Origin: Pseudomonadota bacterium
GTDB taxonomy: Bacteria > Pseudomonadota > Alphaproteobacteria > Caulobacterales > Caulobacteraceae
Assembly: GCA_023451375.1 (NCBI GenBank)
Contig: JAEXZS010000097.1
Location: 86,368 to 150,367 of the forward strand
Length of the DNA stretch: 64,000 bases
Reading direction: 5' to 3'
The notes beneath the pieces are model-generated. The model did not search any database. It saw only the letters and a program-made list of their open reading frames with translations, and was not told the DNA's origin. Positions 52,412 through 60,869 of this stretch are shown one piece after another (position 1 is the stretch's first letter; the number at the start of each line of letters is the position of its first letter). The translations under genes were made by a program, and so were the position numbers.

Positions 52412-53329
52412 TCAGTCCTGCGGCGGCCGCCCGATCCGCTTGATCTCCCAGTCCAACGCGACCCCCGTCTTGGCCAGGACGCCGGCGCGGACCGCTTCTC
52501 CCAGCGCCTCGATGTCGGCGGCGGTGGCGTCGCCGGGGTTGATCATGAAGTTGGCGTGCAGCTCGCTGAACTTGGCGCCGCCGCCTGTCACCGCGTGCAG
52601 CCTGCCGCGCCAGCCGGCCTCATCGACCAGCTTCCAGGACGAATGGCCGGGCGGGTTCTTGAAGGTGGAGCCGCCGGTCTTCTCGCGGATCGGCTGGGTC
52701 TGCTCGCGGCGGCCGGTGATCTCGGCGATACGGGCGGCGACGGCGTCCGGGGCGTCCGGCGTTCCGCGGTATGTCGCCTCGATCCAGATGATGTCGGCGG
52801 GCGCCTGGGAATGGCGGTAGGTGTAGCCAAAGTCGGCGAGGGCGTAGTCCACACGCTCCCCCGAGCGCGTCAGGCCCCAGGCCGAGACCAGCACGTCCTT
52901 GGTCTCGGACCCGTAGCAGCCGGCGTTCATCGTCAGGGCGCCGCCGATGGTGCCGGGAATGCCGGCGTAGAACTCCAGTCCCGCGACGCCCGCCTTGGCC
53001 GAGGCCTTGGCGACCATGGAATCCAGCGCTCCGGCGCCGGCCGTGACGGTGTCGCCCTCAGCGCTCACGCCCGCGAAGGGGCGGCCGGCCAGCCTGACGA
53101 CGACGCCTTCGACCCCGCCGTCGCGCACGATGACGTTGGAGCCCACGCCCAGCACCGTCACGGGCGCCGTCGGATCGAGCGCCTTCAGGAATTCCGCCAG
53201 GTCCTCGGCGTCGGCCGGGATGAACAGCACGTCGGCGTTCCCGCCCACCCGGAACCAGGTGAAGGGCGCCAGGGGTTCGTCGCGCAGCAGCTTGCCGCGC
53301 ACGGGGGGAAGAGTGTCACGCCAGGTCAT
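52412..53329 (-). CDS. murB: UDP-N-acetylenolpyruvoylglucosamine reductase
   Basis: FAD enzyme of 305 residues that forms UDP-MurNAc. FTWFRVGGNADVLF near residue 24; FAD-binding VLGVGSNVIVRDGGV near 62; EFYAGIPGTIGGALTMNAGCYG near 120 with the substrate-binding region; GGSTFKNPPG (catalytic Ser) near 222 and KFSELHANFMIN near 260. It starts at 53329, overlapping the GFA-like gene by ATGA. An open frame upstream to 53584 is only the antiphase of that gene. Confidence 0.96.
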   Translation of the reverse strand: MTWRDTLPPVRGKLLRDEPLAPFTWFRVGGNADVLFIPADAEDLAEFLKALDPTAPVTVLGVGSNVIVRDGGVEGVVVRLAGRPFAGVSAEGDTVTAGAGALDSMVAKASAKAGVAGLEFYAGIPGTIGGALTMNAGCYGSETKDVLVSAWGLTRSGERVDYALADFGYTYRHSQAPADIIWIEATYRGTPDAPDAVAARIAEITGRREQTQPIREKTGGSTFKNPPGHSSWKLVDEAGWRGRLHAVTGGGAKFSELHANFMINPGDATAADIEALGEAVRAGVLAKTGVALDWEIKRIGRPPQD

Positions 53330-53616
53330 GCGTCGCCTTGTTCGAGATCGGCCCACAGCGGCGCGGCCGACACGCCTTCGCCCGTCTTCCCGCGCGGCGA
53401 TCCGTCGTCCAGACGCAGCCAGCGCACCTTCGACTGGACGCCGCGATGGCCGCCCATGGGCACGGCGCGGTCGACGTCCAGAAAACCGGCGGCGACCTGG
53501 CCGGTCGCCCGCTGGCACATGCGGCAGTGGCGGAATTCCGCCGTGACGGGCCGGGCGTCCAGCGCATACCGGACCGTCCCGCACTGGCAGCCGCCGATGG
53601 CGAACGGCGCGCTCAC
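53326..53616 (-). CDS. GFA/CENP-V domain protein, C-terminally short
   Basis: 96 residues. The first half has the start of a GFA (glutathione-dependent formaldehyde-activating-like) zinc fold: GGCQCGTVRYAL with a Cys-x-Cys, then CRMCQRATGQVAAGF. The second half (from about residue 55) has none of the later cysteines (no FCxxCG), so one zinc site is incomplete and the fold looks truncated or diverged. It overlaps murC (ATGA at 53613) and murB (ATGA at 53326), meaning it is embedded and translationally coupled in the cell-wall operon. Function unknown. Confidence 0.68.
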   Translation of the reverse strand: MSAPFAIGGCQCGTVRYALDARPVTAEFRHCRMCQRATGQVAAGFLDVDRAVPMGGHRGVQSKVRWLRLDDGSPRGKTGEGVSAAPLWADLEQGDA

Positions 53617-55058
53617 GCCAGCGCCTCCAGTTGCGCCGGCAGGGCGTAGGCCCAGCTGGTGATGTCGCCGGCGCCCAGCAGGACGACCACGTCGCCGGGC
53701 TTCGCCTCGTCCTTGATGATGCGGGGCAGGACGGCGGCGTTCTCCAGCGCCTGGACCTGACGGTGGCCGTAGCGGCGCACGCCTTCCGTAAGGGCGTGCT
53801 TGTCGACGCCTTCGATGGGCGCTTCGCCCGCCGGATAGACGTCGGCGACGATGACGCTGTCGGCGTCGGAGAAGCTGGTCGAAAAGTCTTCCATCAGGTC
53901 GCGCAGCCGGGTGTAGCGGTGCGGCTGGACCACGGCGATGACGCGACCCCCGCCGTCCGCCGTCTGGACCACCTGACGCGCGGCCTTCAGCACGGCCGCG
54001 ATCTCGACCGGATGGTGGCCGTAGTCGTCGATGATGCGGACGCCGCCGACCACGCCGGTGGTGGTGAAGCGCCGCTTGACGCCGCCGAAGCCGCCCAGGC
54101 CCGCGCGGATCGCCTCGTCCGACACGTCCAACTCGCGCGCCACGGCGATGGCGGCCAGGGCGTTGGAGACATTGTGCCAGCCGGCCATGGGCAGGTGCAG
54201 GTTCTCGATGCGGATCGGTTCGTCCAGAGCGGCCAGCCCCTGCCCCTGGATCACCACGTCGAAGCGGGCGCCGTCGGGCCCCATCCGGCAGTTGTCGGCC
54301 CGCACCATGGCCTGGGGATTGACGCCATAGGTCACCAGCCGCCGGTTATCGATCGACGCCACCAGCCGCTGCACCTCAGGGTGATCCAGGCAAACGGCCG
54401 CGAAACCGTAGAAGGGGATGTTCTCGACGAAGTCGCAGAAGGCGCTGCGCACGGCGTCGAAGTCGCCGTAGTGATCCAGGTGCTCCGGGTCGATATTGGT
54501 GACGATGGCGACGGTGGATTTCAGGCGCAGGAAGCTGCCGTCCGACTCGTCGGCCTCGACCACGATCCAGTCGCCGTCACCGACCTTGGCGTTGGTCCCG
54601 TAGGCGTTGATGATGCCGCCGTTGACCACCGTCGGGTCCAGGCCCGCCGCGTCGAGCAGGGCCGCGACCATCGACGTCGTGGTCGTCTTGCCGTGCGTCC
54701 CGCCGACCGCGATGGAGAATTGCAGCCGCATCAGCTCGGCCAGCATCTCGGCCCGCCGGACCAGGGGAATGCGGCGCGCGCGCGCGGCCTTCATCTCCGG
54801 GTTCTCGGCCTTGACCGCGGTCGAATAGACGACCGCCGAGACACCCTCGCCGACATGGGCGGCGTCGTGGCCGATGAAGATTTTCGCGCCCAGCTTCTCC
54901 AGCCGCTCGGTGTTGGCGCTGGCCTTCGCGTCCGAGCCCTGAACCGAATAGCCGATCTTCAGCATGATCTCGGCGATGCCGCTCATGCCGATGCCGCCTA
55001 TGCCCACGAAGTGGACGGGACCGAGGTCGAAGGGGACGGGGCGGAGGCGTGCGATCAT
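53613..55058 (-). CDS. murC: UDP-N-acetylmuramate--L-alanine ligase
   Basis: Adds L-Ala to UDP-MurNAc; 481 residues. Rossmann-like N-terminus VHFVGIGGIGMSGIAEIM, P-loop SIAVGGTHGKTTTTSM near 118, VEADESDGSF near 180 and DDYGHHPVEIAAVL near 355 are the classic Mur ligase motifs. The ATG at 55058 is chosen; a start at 55100 is in frame. First gene of the minus-strand division cluster in this window and divergent from ccrM across 113 bases. Confidence 0.97.
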   Translation of the reverse strand: MIARLRPVPFDLGPVHFVGIGGIGMSGIAEIMLKIGYSVQGSDAKASANTERLEKLGAKIFIGHDAAHVGEGVSAVVYSTAVKAENPEMKAARARRIPLVRRAEMLAELMRLQFSIAVGGTHGKTTTTSMVAALLDAAGLDPTVVNGGIINAYGTNAKVGDGDWIVVEADESDGSFLRLKSTVAIVTNIDPEHLDHYGDFDAVRSAFCDFVENIPFYGFAAVCLDHPEVQRLVASIDNRRLVTYGVNPQAMVRADNCRMGPDGARFDVVIQGQGLAALDEPIRIENLHLPMAGWHNVSNALAAIAVARELDVSDEAIRAGLGGFGGVKRRFTTTGVVGGVRIIDDYGHHPVEIAAVLKAARQVVQTADGGGRVIAVVQPHRYTRLRDLMEDFSTSFSDADSVIVADVYPAGEAPIEGVDKHALTEGVRRYGHRQVQALENAAVLPRIIKDEAKPGDVVVLLGAGDITSWAYALPAQLEALA

Positions 55059-55117
55059 CCCAGCCGCATACACAGACGCACGGCGATTTGCACCACCCAT
55101 GTCGTCCGGTTACCCCG

Positions 55118-55135
55118 CCTTAACCGTAAGGATTC
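55118..55135. promoter_or_regulatory. GANTC site and TTAAC/palindrome upstream of ccrM
   Basis: A CCTTA-ACCG-TAAGG inverted repeat (55118-55131) contains a TTAAC half-site and runs into GATTC (55131-55135), a CcrM recognition site, 37 bases before the ccrM start. In Caulobacter ccrM is activated by CtrA and shut down by methylation of GANTC sites in its own leader, so this is a plausible equivalent. Confidence 0.55.
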
Positions 55136-55171
55136 ACCATCGGCCTTCTCATTGTTCCGGGGCCGCGTTCC

Positions 55172-56266
55172 ATGTCCGATCTGAAGACCCCCGTGCTTGC
55201 CACGGACGTGATCCATCGCGGCGACTGCATCGAGGTGCTGAAGCGCCTGCCCGACGCGTCGGTCGATATGGTCTTCGCCGACCCGCCCTATAATCTGCAG
55301 CTGGGCGGCGACCTGCTTCGGCCGGACAATTCCAAGGTCGATGCGGTGGACGACGACTGGGACAAGTTCGCCAGCTTCGCCGAATACGACGCCTTCACCC
55401 GGGCCTGGCTGGGCGAATGCCGCCGGGTGCTCAAGCCGGAAGGCTCGATCTGGGTGATCGGCAGCTATCACAACGTCTTCCGCCTGGGCTCGGCGATTCA
55501 GGACCTGGGTTTCTGGGTGCTGAACGACATCATCTGGCGCAAATCGAATCCGATGCCGAACTTCAAGGGCACGCGCTTCACCAATGCCCACGAGACCCTG
55601 ATCTGGGCGGCGCGGTCGCGGGATCAGAAGCGTTACACCTTCAACTACGACGCGCTGAAGGCCTTCAACGAAGACACCCAGATGCGGTCCGACTGGACCT
55701 TCGCCCTGTGCACCGGCGAAGAGCGGATCAAGGACGCCGAAGGCAAGAAGGCCCATCCGACGCAGAAGCCCGAGGCCCTGCTGCACCGGGTGCTGCTGTC
55801 GGCCACCCGCCCCGGAGACGTGGTGCTGGACCCCTTCTTCGGCACCGGCACGACGGGCGCGGCGGCCAGGCGGCTGGGCCGCCATTTCATCGGCATCGAA
55901 CGGGACGAGGACTACGTCCGCGTAGCCGAGACCCGCATCGCCTCGGTCATTCCCGCCAACGCCGAGGACCTGGCGGTCATGGGCTCCAAGCGCGCCGAGC
56001 CCAAGGTGCCGTTCGGCGCCCTGGTGGAGGCCGGCCTGCTGAACCCCGGCGACCGCCTGTACTGCCCCAAGGGGGAGCGAGAGGCGCGGGTGCGGGCCGA
56101 CGGCTCGCTGGTGTCCGGGTCGCTTACGGGCTCCATCCACAAGCTGGGGGCGCTGCTGGAGAACGCCCCGGCCTGTAACGGCTGGACCTATTGGCGTTTC
56201 AAGACGGATCAAGGACTTAAGTCGATCGACGCCCTGCGCGCCGAGATCCGCGCCGGCATGCAATGA
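55172..56266 (+). CDS. ccrM: Cell-cycle DNA adenine methyltransferase CcrM (GANTC)
   Basis: Beta-class solitary N6-adenine methyltransferase of 364 residues, no cognate restriction gene nearby. Catalytic DPPY motif at residues 37-40 (FADPPYNLQL) comes before the SAM motif DPFFGTGTTGAAA (near 212), the order of the beta class. The C-terminal ~85 residues (from GSKRAEPKVPFGAL) form the extra domain that CcrM proteins need for DNA binding. CcrM methylates GANTC late in the cell cycle and acts on promoters including ftsZ, which lies 6 kb away. Confidence 0.97.
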   Translation: MSDLKTPVLATDVIHRGDCIEVLKRLPDASVDMVFADPPYNLQLGGDLLRPDNSKVDAVDDDWDKFASFAEYDAFTRAWLGECRRVLKPEGSIWVIGSYHNVFRLGSAIQDLGFWVLNDIIWRKSNPMPNFKGTRFTNAHETLIWAARSRDQKRYTFNYDALKAFNEDTQMRSDWTFALCTGEERIKDAEGKKAHPTQKPEALLHRVLLSATRPGDVVLDPFFGTGTTGAAARRLGRHFIGIERDEDYVRVAETRIASVIPANAEDLAVMGSKRAEPKVPFGALVEAGLLNPGDRLYCPKGEREARVRADGSLVSGSLTGSIHKLGALLENAPACNGWTYWRFKTDQGLKSIDALRAEIRAGMQ

Positions 56267-56296
56267 CCGTTTCCGTACACTGACCCGAGGCCAGCT

Positions 56297-56362
56297 TCGC
56301 TTTAAGCGACCGAAAACGCTGTAGGATTTTCGCCGCATTGGCGGAACTTCGCAGTTGCGAAG
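56297..56362. promoter_or_regulatory. Three dyads in the ccrM-glycosyltransferase gap
   Basis: Within 70 bases are TCGCTT-T-AAGCGA (56297-56309), CGCC-GCATT-GGCG (56331-56343) and CTTCGCA-GT-TGCGAAG (56347-56362). They end 47 bases before the start of the glycosyltransferase gene. They could be operators or ccrM 3' structures. The rest of the 143-base gap shows nothing more. Confidence 0.45.
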
Positions 56363-56409
56363 GCATTGATGTGGACGGTCCCGTTTCCCGGGGGACTGGA
56401 GCACACATC

Positions 56410-57525
56410 ATGAAGATTGCGCAGGTCACGCCGCTGTATGAAGCGGTGCCGCCCAAGCTTTACGGCGGCACCGAACGGGTCGTCGCCCACCTGACCGACG
56501 CCCTGGTCGATCTCGGCCACGATGTCACGCTTTTCGCCAGCGCCGACGCCCAGACGCGGGCGCGGCTGGTTCCCGTCCGCGACCAGGCCATCCGCCTGGA
56601 CCCGGCGCCGCTGAAGTCCGATCTCGCGGCCCATCTGTCCATGTTGGGCGAGGTGCTGGACCGCGCGGACGACTTCGACGTGATCCACTTCCACACGGAC
56701 ATGGTTCACTTCCCCCTGTTCCGTCGCCATGCCGACAAGACCATCACCACCCTGCACGGCCGACTGGACCTGAAGGACCTGCGCGGCGTGTACGAGCGCT
56801 GGAGCGAGTACGGCCTGATCTCGATCTCGGACGATCAGCGCAAGCCCCTGCCCACCGCCAACTGGAAGGCGACGGTGCACCACGGCATGCCGGGCGACCT
56901 GTACAAGTTCGCGCCGAAGTCCGAAGGCTATCTTGCCTTCCTGGGCCGCATCTCCCCGGAGAAGCGGCCCGATCGCGCCATCGAGATCGCCACCAAGCTG
57001 GGCAAGCCGCTGAAGATGGCGGCGAAGGTCGACGCGGCGGACAAGCGCTATTGGGAAGAGAGCATCCGACCGCTGGTCGAGGGCAATCCCCTGGTCGAGT
57101 TCATCGGCGAGATCGGCGACCATCAGAAATCCGCCTTCCTGGGCGGGGCCGACGCCCTGCTCTTCCCCATCGACTGGCCGGAGCCCTTCGGTCTGGTGAT
57201 GATCGAGGCCATGGCCTGCGGCACGCCGGTGGTGGCCTTCCGCTGCGGCTCGACGCCCGAGATCATCGAGGACGGCGCCACGGGCTTCCTGGTCGACACC
57301 ATGGAGCAGGCGATCGCCGCCGCGGGTCGCGCGCATCTGCTGGACCGCGAGGCGATCCGCGCCCGCTTCGACCTGCGCTTCTCCTCCACCGCCATGGCGC
57401 GGCGATATCTGGACGTCTACGGCGATCTGCTGGCCCGCCGGCCGTTCGCCGAGACGGCCCTGGCTGAAGTGGTCACGCCGCTGCGCGCCAGGGACGAGGA
57501 CCGCAGCTTCGCCGCCATCGCCTAG
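56410..57525 (+). CDS. GT4-type glycosyltransferase
   Basis: GT-B fold glycosyltransferase, 371 residues. N-terminal PLYEAVPPKLYGGTERVVAHLTDAL (glycine loop for acceptor/donor), then FLGRISPEKRPDRAIEIA near 180 and the donor-nucleotide motif EPFGLVMIEAMACGTPVVAF near 260 with the retaining-type E-x7-E. Similar to family 4 enzymes that often accompany glycogen-debranching genes. The ATG at 56410 is chosen over 56338. The downstream gene is an amylo-alpha-1,6-glucosidase, suggesting an alpha-glucan or osmolyte role. Confidence 0.88.
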   Translation: MKIAQVTPLYEAVPPKLYGGTERVVAHLTDALVDLGHDVTLFASADAQTRARLVPVRDQAIRLDPAPLKSDLAAHLSMLGEVLDRADDFDVIHFHTDMVHFPLFRRHADKTITTLHGRLDLKDLRGVYERWSEYGLISISDDQRKPLPTANWKATVHHGMPGDLYKFAPKSEGYLAFLGRISPEKRPDRAIEIATKLGKPLKMAAKVDAADKRYWEESIRPLVEGNPLVEFIGEIGDHQKSAFLGGADALLFPIDWPEPFGLVMIEAMACGTPVVAFRCGSTPEIIEDGATGFLVDTMEQAIAAAGRAHLLDREAIRARFDLRFSSTAMARRYLDVYGDLLARRPFAETALAEVVTPLRARDEDRSFAAIA

Positions 57526-57555
57526 ACCGGCCGGGCGCTTTCTGGAAGAAACCGG

Positions 57556-57582
57556 GGCGGTGGAGGTGAACCCTCCGCCGCC
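57556..57582 (+). terminator. Hairpin between the glycosyltransferase and debranching genes
   Basis: GGCGGTGGAGG pairs with CCTCCGCCGCC (11 base pairs, one G-U) around a five-base loop. No U-tract follows; possibly an attenuator or mRNA-end stabiliser. The next gene starts 86 bases on, in sequence that shows nothing else. Confidence 0.5.
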
Positions 57583-57667
57583 TGCTTCATTTGATCATCC
57601 AGGCGGCCTCTCAGCGCCGCATTCGGGTGGAACGTTCGATCAAGGCCTCAATCGCGCGGGAGCCCTC

Positions 57668-59815
57668 ATGGACGACGCCTACACGACCCAGTTGACGGCC
57701 GGAGAGTCGGTCGAGGCCTCGGGCCTAGAACAGTTGATGGCGCTGAAGGAGGGCGACACCTTCCTGGTCGCCGACGGCTGGGGCGACATGAAGGGCGGCG
57801 CCGACGGCATGTTCGCGGGCGACATGCGCATGCTGTCACGCTGGACCATGAGCGTGGGTCAGTTGCGGCCCTCGCGCCTGTCTTCGGGCGTCAGCCAGGA
57901 CAACGTCTTCTTCTCCTGCCACAGCACCAATCGCCCCCTTCCGCCGATGGGCGGACGGTCGGCGCCGGCCGGGGTGCTTCATCTCGAGCGCCGCCGCTTC
58001 CTGTGGAACCGCCGCATGTTCGAGCGGGTGCAGATGACCAATCACGGCGTCGAGGACGTGCTGCTGCCGCTGTCCTTCGAGTTCGGCGCCGACTTCGCCG
58101 ACATCTTCCAGGTGCGCGGCACGCCCCGACTCAAGCGCGGGACGATCCACCCGCCGGGCATGGACGGACGCCGCGTCACCTTCCGCTACACCGGCCTGGA
58201 CGAGGTCGAACGGCGCAGCTGCCTGGCCTTTTCGGAGCCGCCCGCGCGCCTGACCGCCACCCGCGCCGATTTCATGTTCAGCCTGCCCAAGGGCAAGCAG
58301 ATCGAACTATTCATCGAATGCGGCGTCGACAGCTGCGAGGCGCCGGACGCCGACCGCTGGCGGCTGAACGCCCTGCAGGCGCGGGTGGCGATGCGGGCCA
58401 AGCGGCGGCGAGGCGCCACCGTTCGAGGCCCGCGCAGCCCGCGGTTCAACGACTGGCTGGACCAGTCGCGCGCCGACATGGCCCTGCTGACCACCGACCT
58501 GCCGACCGGCCCCTATCCCTATGCGGGCACGCCATGGTTCTCGACCCCGTTCGGTCGCGACGGCATCATCGCGGCCTGGCAGATGCTCTGGCTGGACCCG
58601 TCCCTGGCCAAGGGCGTGCTGACCTACCTGGCCAAGCGCCAGGCGACGGAAACCTCGCTGTTCCAGGACAGCCAGCCCGGCAAGATCATGCACGAGACGC
58701 GCGGCGGCGAGATGTCGGCGCTGGGCGAGGTGCCCTTCGGCCTCTACTACGGCGGCGTCGACACCACCTGCCTGTTCATCGCCCTGGCCGGGGCCTACGC
58801 CAGCCGGACCGGCGACCTCGACCTGATCCGCAAGCTGTGGCCGAACCTGATCGCCGCGGCCGGCTGGATGCGGGACCACGGGGACAGCAACGGCGACGGC
58901 CTGATCGACTACCAACGCGGCGCCGACACGGGCCTGTCGAACCAGGGCTGGAAGGACTCCGAGGACTCCATATTCCATGCCGACGGGCGGTTCCCCAAGG
59001 GGCCTATCGCGCTGCTGGAGGTGCAGGGCTACGCCTTCGCCGCCTGGCGGGCGCTGGCCGATCTGGGCGGGCGGCTGGGCGATCCCTCCGCTCCCGAATG
59101 GGCGATGCGCGCCGAACAGGTCCGCGCCCTCGTCGAGGAGCGCTACTGGATGGAGGACCAGGGCTTCTACGCCGTGGCCCTGGACGGCGACGGCCGGCAG
59201 TGCCGCGCCATCGCCTCCAACGCCGGCCACCTTCTGTTCACCGGCCTGCCGTCGGTGGAGCGCGCCAAGCAGGTCACCCGGCGGCTGCTGTCGGCCGAGT
59301 TCCGCACCGGCTGGGGCATCCGCACGCTGGAGTACGGCCAGTCGCGCTACAATCCGATGAGCTATCACAACGGCTCGGTCTGGCCGCATGACACCGCCCT
59401 GGCCGCCGCAGGCATGGCCACCTACGGCGAGCGTGACGCGGTCGCCGCCATCCTCAGCGAGATCTACGCCGCCGCCGCCCATTTCCACATGCGGCTGCCG
59501 GAGCTGTTCTGCGGCTTCTCCCGCTCGCCCGGGGAGCCGCCGATCGCCTATCCGGTCGCCTGCCTGCCGCAGGCCTGGGCGGCGGGATCGGTCTTCCTGA
59601 TGCTGCAGGCGGCGCTGGGCCTGTCGATCGACGCCTGGACCGGGACCATCGACATGGCCGACCCTGTTCTGCCCGCCGGCGTCGATCGACTGAAGGTCGC
59701 CAACCTGCGCGTCGGCGACGCCCTCGTCGACCTGAACATCCAGCACGTCGACGGCCGCTCGGTCGTCATCCCCCGCAATCGACGGGGCGACGTGGCCGTG
59801 CGCATCCTGCGCTAG
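57668..59815 (+). CDS. Glycogen debranching enzyme, amylo-alpha-1,6-glucosidase type
   Basis: 715 residues in two parts: an N-terminal beta-rich GDE_N-like domain (~20-225, beginning LKEGDTFLVADGWGDMKGGADGMFAGDMRMLS) and a C-terminal (alpha/alpha)6-barrel glucosidase (~270-690) with TPFGRDGIIAAWQML, NQGWKDSEDSIFHADG (acidic catalytic residues) and YHNGSVWPHDTALAAAG. Such enzymes remove alpha-1,6 branches; related ones act on sucrose-type or trehalose-linked glucans. Start at 57668 is chosen because the upstream extension is low complexity. Convergent with mutY, overlapping by four bases. Confidence 0.9.
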   Translation: MDDAYTTQLTAGESVEASGLEQLMALKEGDTFLVADGWGDMKGGADGMFAGDMRMLSRWTMSVGQLRPSRLSSGVSQDNVFFSCHSTNRPLPPMGGRSAPAGVLHLERRRFLWNRRMFERVQMTNHGVEDVLLPLSFEFGADFADIFQVRGTPRLKRGTIHPPGMDGRRVTFRYTGLDEVERRSCLAFSEPPARLTATRADFMFSLPKGKQIELFIECGVDSCEAPDADRWRLNALQARVAMRAKRRRGATVRGPRSPRFNDWLDQSRADMALLTTDLPTGPYPYAGTPWFSTPFGRDGIIAAWQMLWLDPSLAKGVLTYLAKRQATETSLFQDSQPGKIMHETRGGEMSALGEVPFGLYYGGVDTTCLFIALAGAYASRTGDLDLIRKLWPNLIAAAGWMRDHGDSNGDGLIDYQRGADTGLSNQGWKDSEDSIFHADGRFPKGPIALLEVQGYAFAAWRALADLGGRLGDPSAPEWAMRAEQVRALVEERYWMEDQGFYAVALDGDGRQCRAIASNAGHLLFTGLPSVERAKQVTRRLLSAEFRTGWGIRTLEYGQSRYNPMSYHNGSVWPHDTALAAAGMATYGERDAVAAILSEIYAAAAHFHMRLPELFCGFSRSPGEPPIAYPVACLPQAWAAGSVFLMLQAALGLSIDAWTGTIDMADPVLPAGVDRLKVANLRVGDALVDLNIQHVDGRSVVIPRNRRGDVAVRILR

Positions 59816-60849
59816 GCGATCGCCCGATCCAGCGACTTGGCGAAGACCGTGGGCAGGGAGGCTCGCGCCATACCCACCTCAAGCCACTGGTAGGCGTCGT
59901 GGCGGTCAACCGTCGCCGCGCGAACCTCGAGCGTCAGACTGAAATGGGTGAAGACATGCTCGACGGCGCCCGCCACGCGCCAGTCGGCGGTCAATGGCGG
60001 CGTCTCCGCCGATGCGGTCGTCGACCATTCTCCGGTCGGCAAGCCCAACATACCGCCCAGCAGTCCCTTTTCCGGACGCTTCTCGACGGCGACCCGTCCG
60101 TTTTGGTCGAACAAGGCCCAGACTACCCCGTGACGGCGTGGTCGCTCCGCCTTCTTCGCCTTGAGCGGATAGCGGTCCGGCGCGCCGGCGGCGAAGGCGA
60201 CGCAGTTGTCGGACAGCGGGCACTGTCCGCACAGCGGCGCCTTGGGCCGGCACACGGTCGCGCCCAGGTCCATCAGCGCCTGGGCCCAGTCGCCGGGCCG
60301 ATGATCCTCGACGAAGCGGGCCGCCAGCCGTCTCAGCTCCGGCCGCGCGGCGGGCAGCGGCGTCTCGACGGCGAACAGGCGCGACATCACCCGCTCGACG
60401 TTGCCGTCCACGACGTTGGCGGCCTGATCGAAGGCGATGGCGGCGACGGCGGCGGCGGTGTAGGCGCCCACGCCCGGCAGGGCCAGAAGCCCGGCCTCGG
60501 TGTCTGGGAATCGACCCTCGTGCCCGGCGGCCACGGCCCGCGCGCAGGCCAGCAGGTTGCGGGCGCGGGCGTAGTAGCCGAGCCCCGCCCAGGCGGCCAT
60601 GACCTCCTCATCCGGAGCGGCGGCCAGGTCGGACACCGTCGGCCAGCGCGCGGTGAAGTTCAGGAAATAGGGCGTCGCGTGCGCCACCGTCGTCTGCTGC
60701 AGCATCACCTCCGACAGCCCGACGCGATAGGGCGCCGTCCGCTCGTCCGCGCCCGGGGGCGCGCGCCACGGCAGGCGGCGCGCCTGGGCGTCGTACCAGG
60801 CCAGCAGGCGGGATCGGATCGGCGGAATGTCGGGAGAGACTGTGGGCAT
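59812..60849 (-). CDS. mutY: A/G-specific adenine DNA glycosylase
   Basis: 345 residues. Removes A opposite 8-oxoG. Catalytic Glu in LSEVMLQQTTV (near residue 48), helix-hairpin-helix LPGVGAYTAAAVAAIAFDQAANVVDGNVERV with its Asp (near 148), and the [4Fe-4S] cluster Cys-x6-Cys-x2-Cys-x5-Cys in CRPKAPLCGQCPLSDNC (near 205). The C-terminal NUDIX-like domain recognises 8-oxoG. Divergent from the DUF721 gene with only 20 bases between the two starts. Confidence 0.96.
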   Translation of the reverse strand: MPTVSPDIPPIRSRLLAWYDAQARRLPWRAPPGADERTAPYRVGLSEVMLQQTTVAHATPYFLNFTARWPTVSDLAAAPDEEVMAAWAGLGYYARARNLLACARAVAAGHEGRFPDTEAGLLALPGVGAYTAAAVAAIAFDQAANVVDGNVERVMSRLFAVETPLPAARPELRRLAARFVEDHRPGDWAQALMDLGATVCRPKAPLCGQCPLSDNCVAFAAGAPDRYPLKAKKAERPRRHGVVWALFDQNGRVAVEKRPEKGLLGGMLGLPTGEWSTTASAETPPLTADWRVAGAVEHVFTHFSLTLEVRAATVDRHDAYQWLEVGMARASLPTVFAKSLDRAIA

Positions 60850-60858
60850 CGGCCGGGC

Positions 60859-60864
60859 TATATA
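60859..60864. promoter_or_regulatory. TATATA in the mutY/DUF721 intergenic spacer
   Basis: Self-complementary TATATA within CTATATAG lies between two divergent start codons only 20 bases apart: 6-11 bases from the DUF721 ATG and 10-15 from the mutY ATG. This suits a -10 box for leaderless or nearly leaderless transcripts in both directions. No clear -35 elements are visible. Confidence 0.5.
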
Positions 60865-60869
60865 GGGGC

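Noticed and set aside
55172..56266. Restriction-modification system around the adenine methyltransferase
   Set aside because: No restriction gene is adjacent; domain order and C-terminal extension identify the solitary cell-cycle enzyme CcrM.
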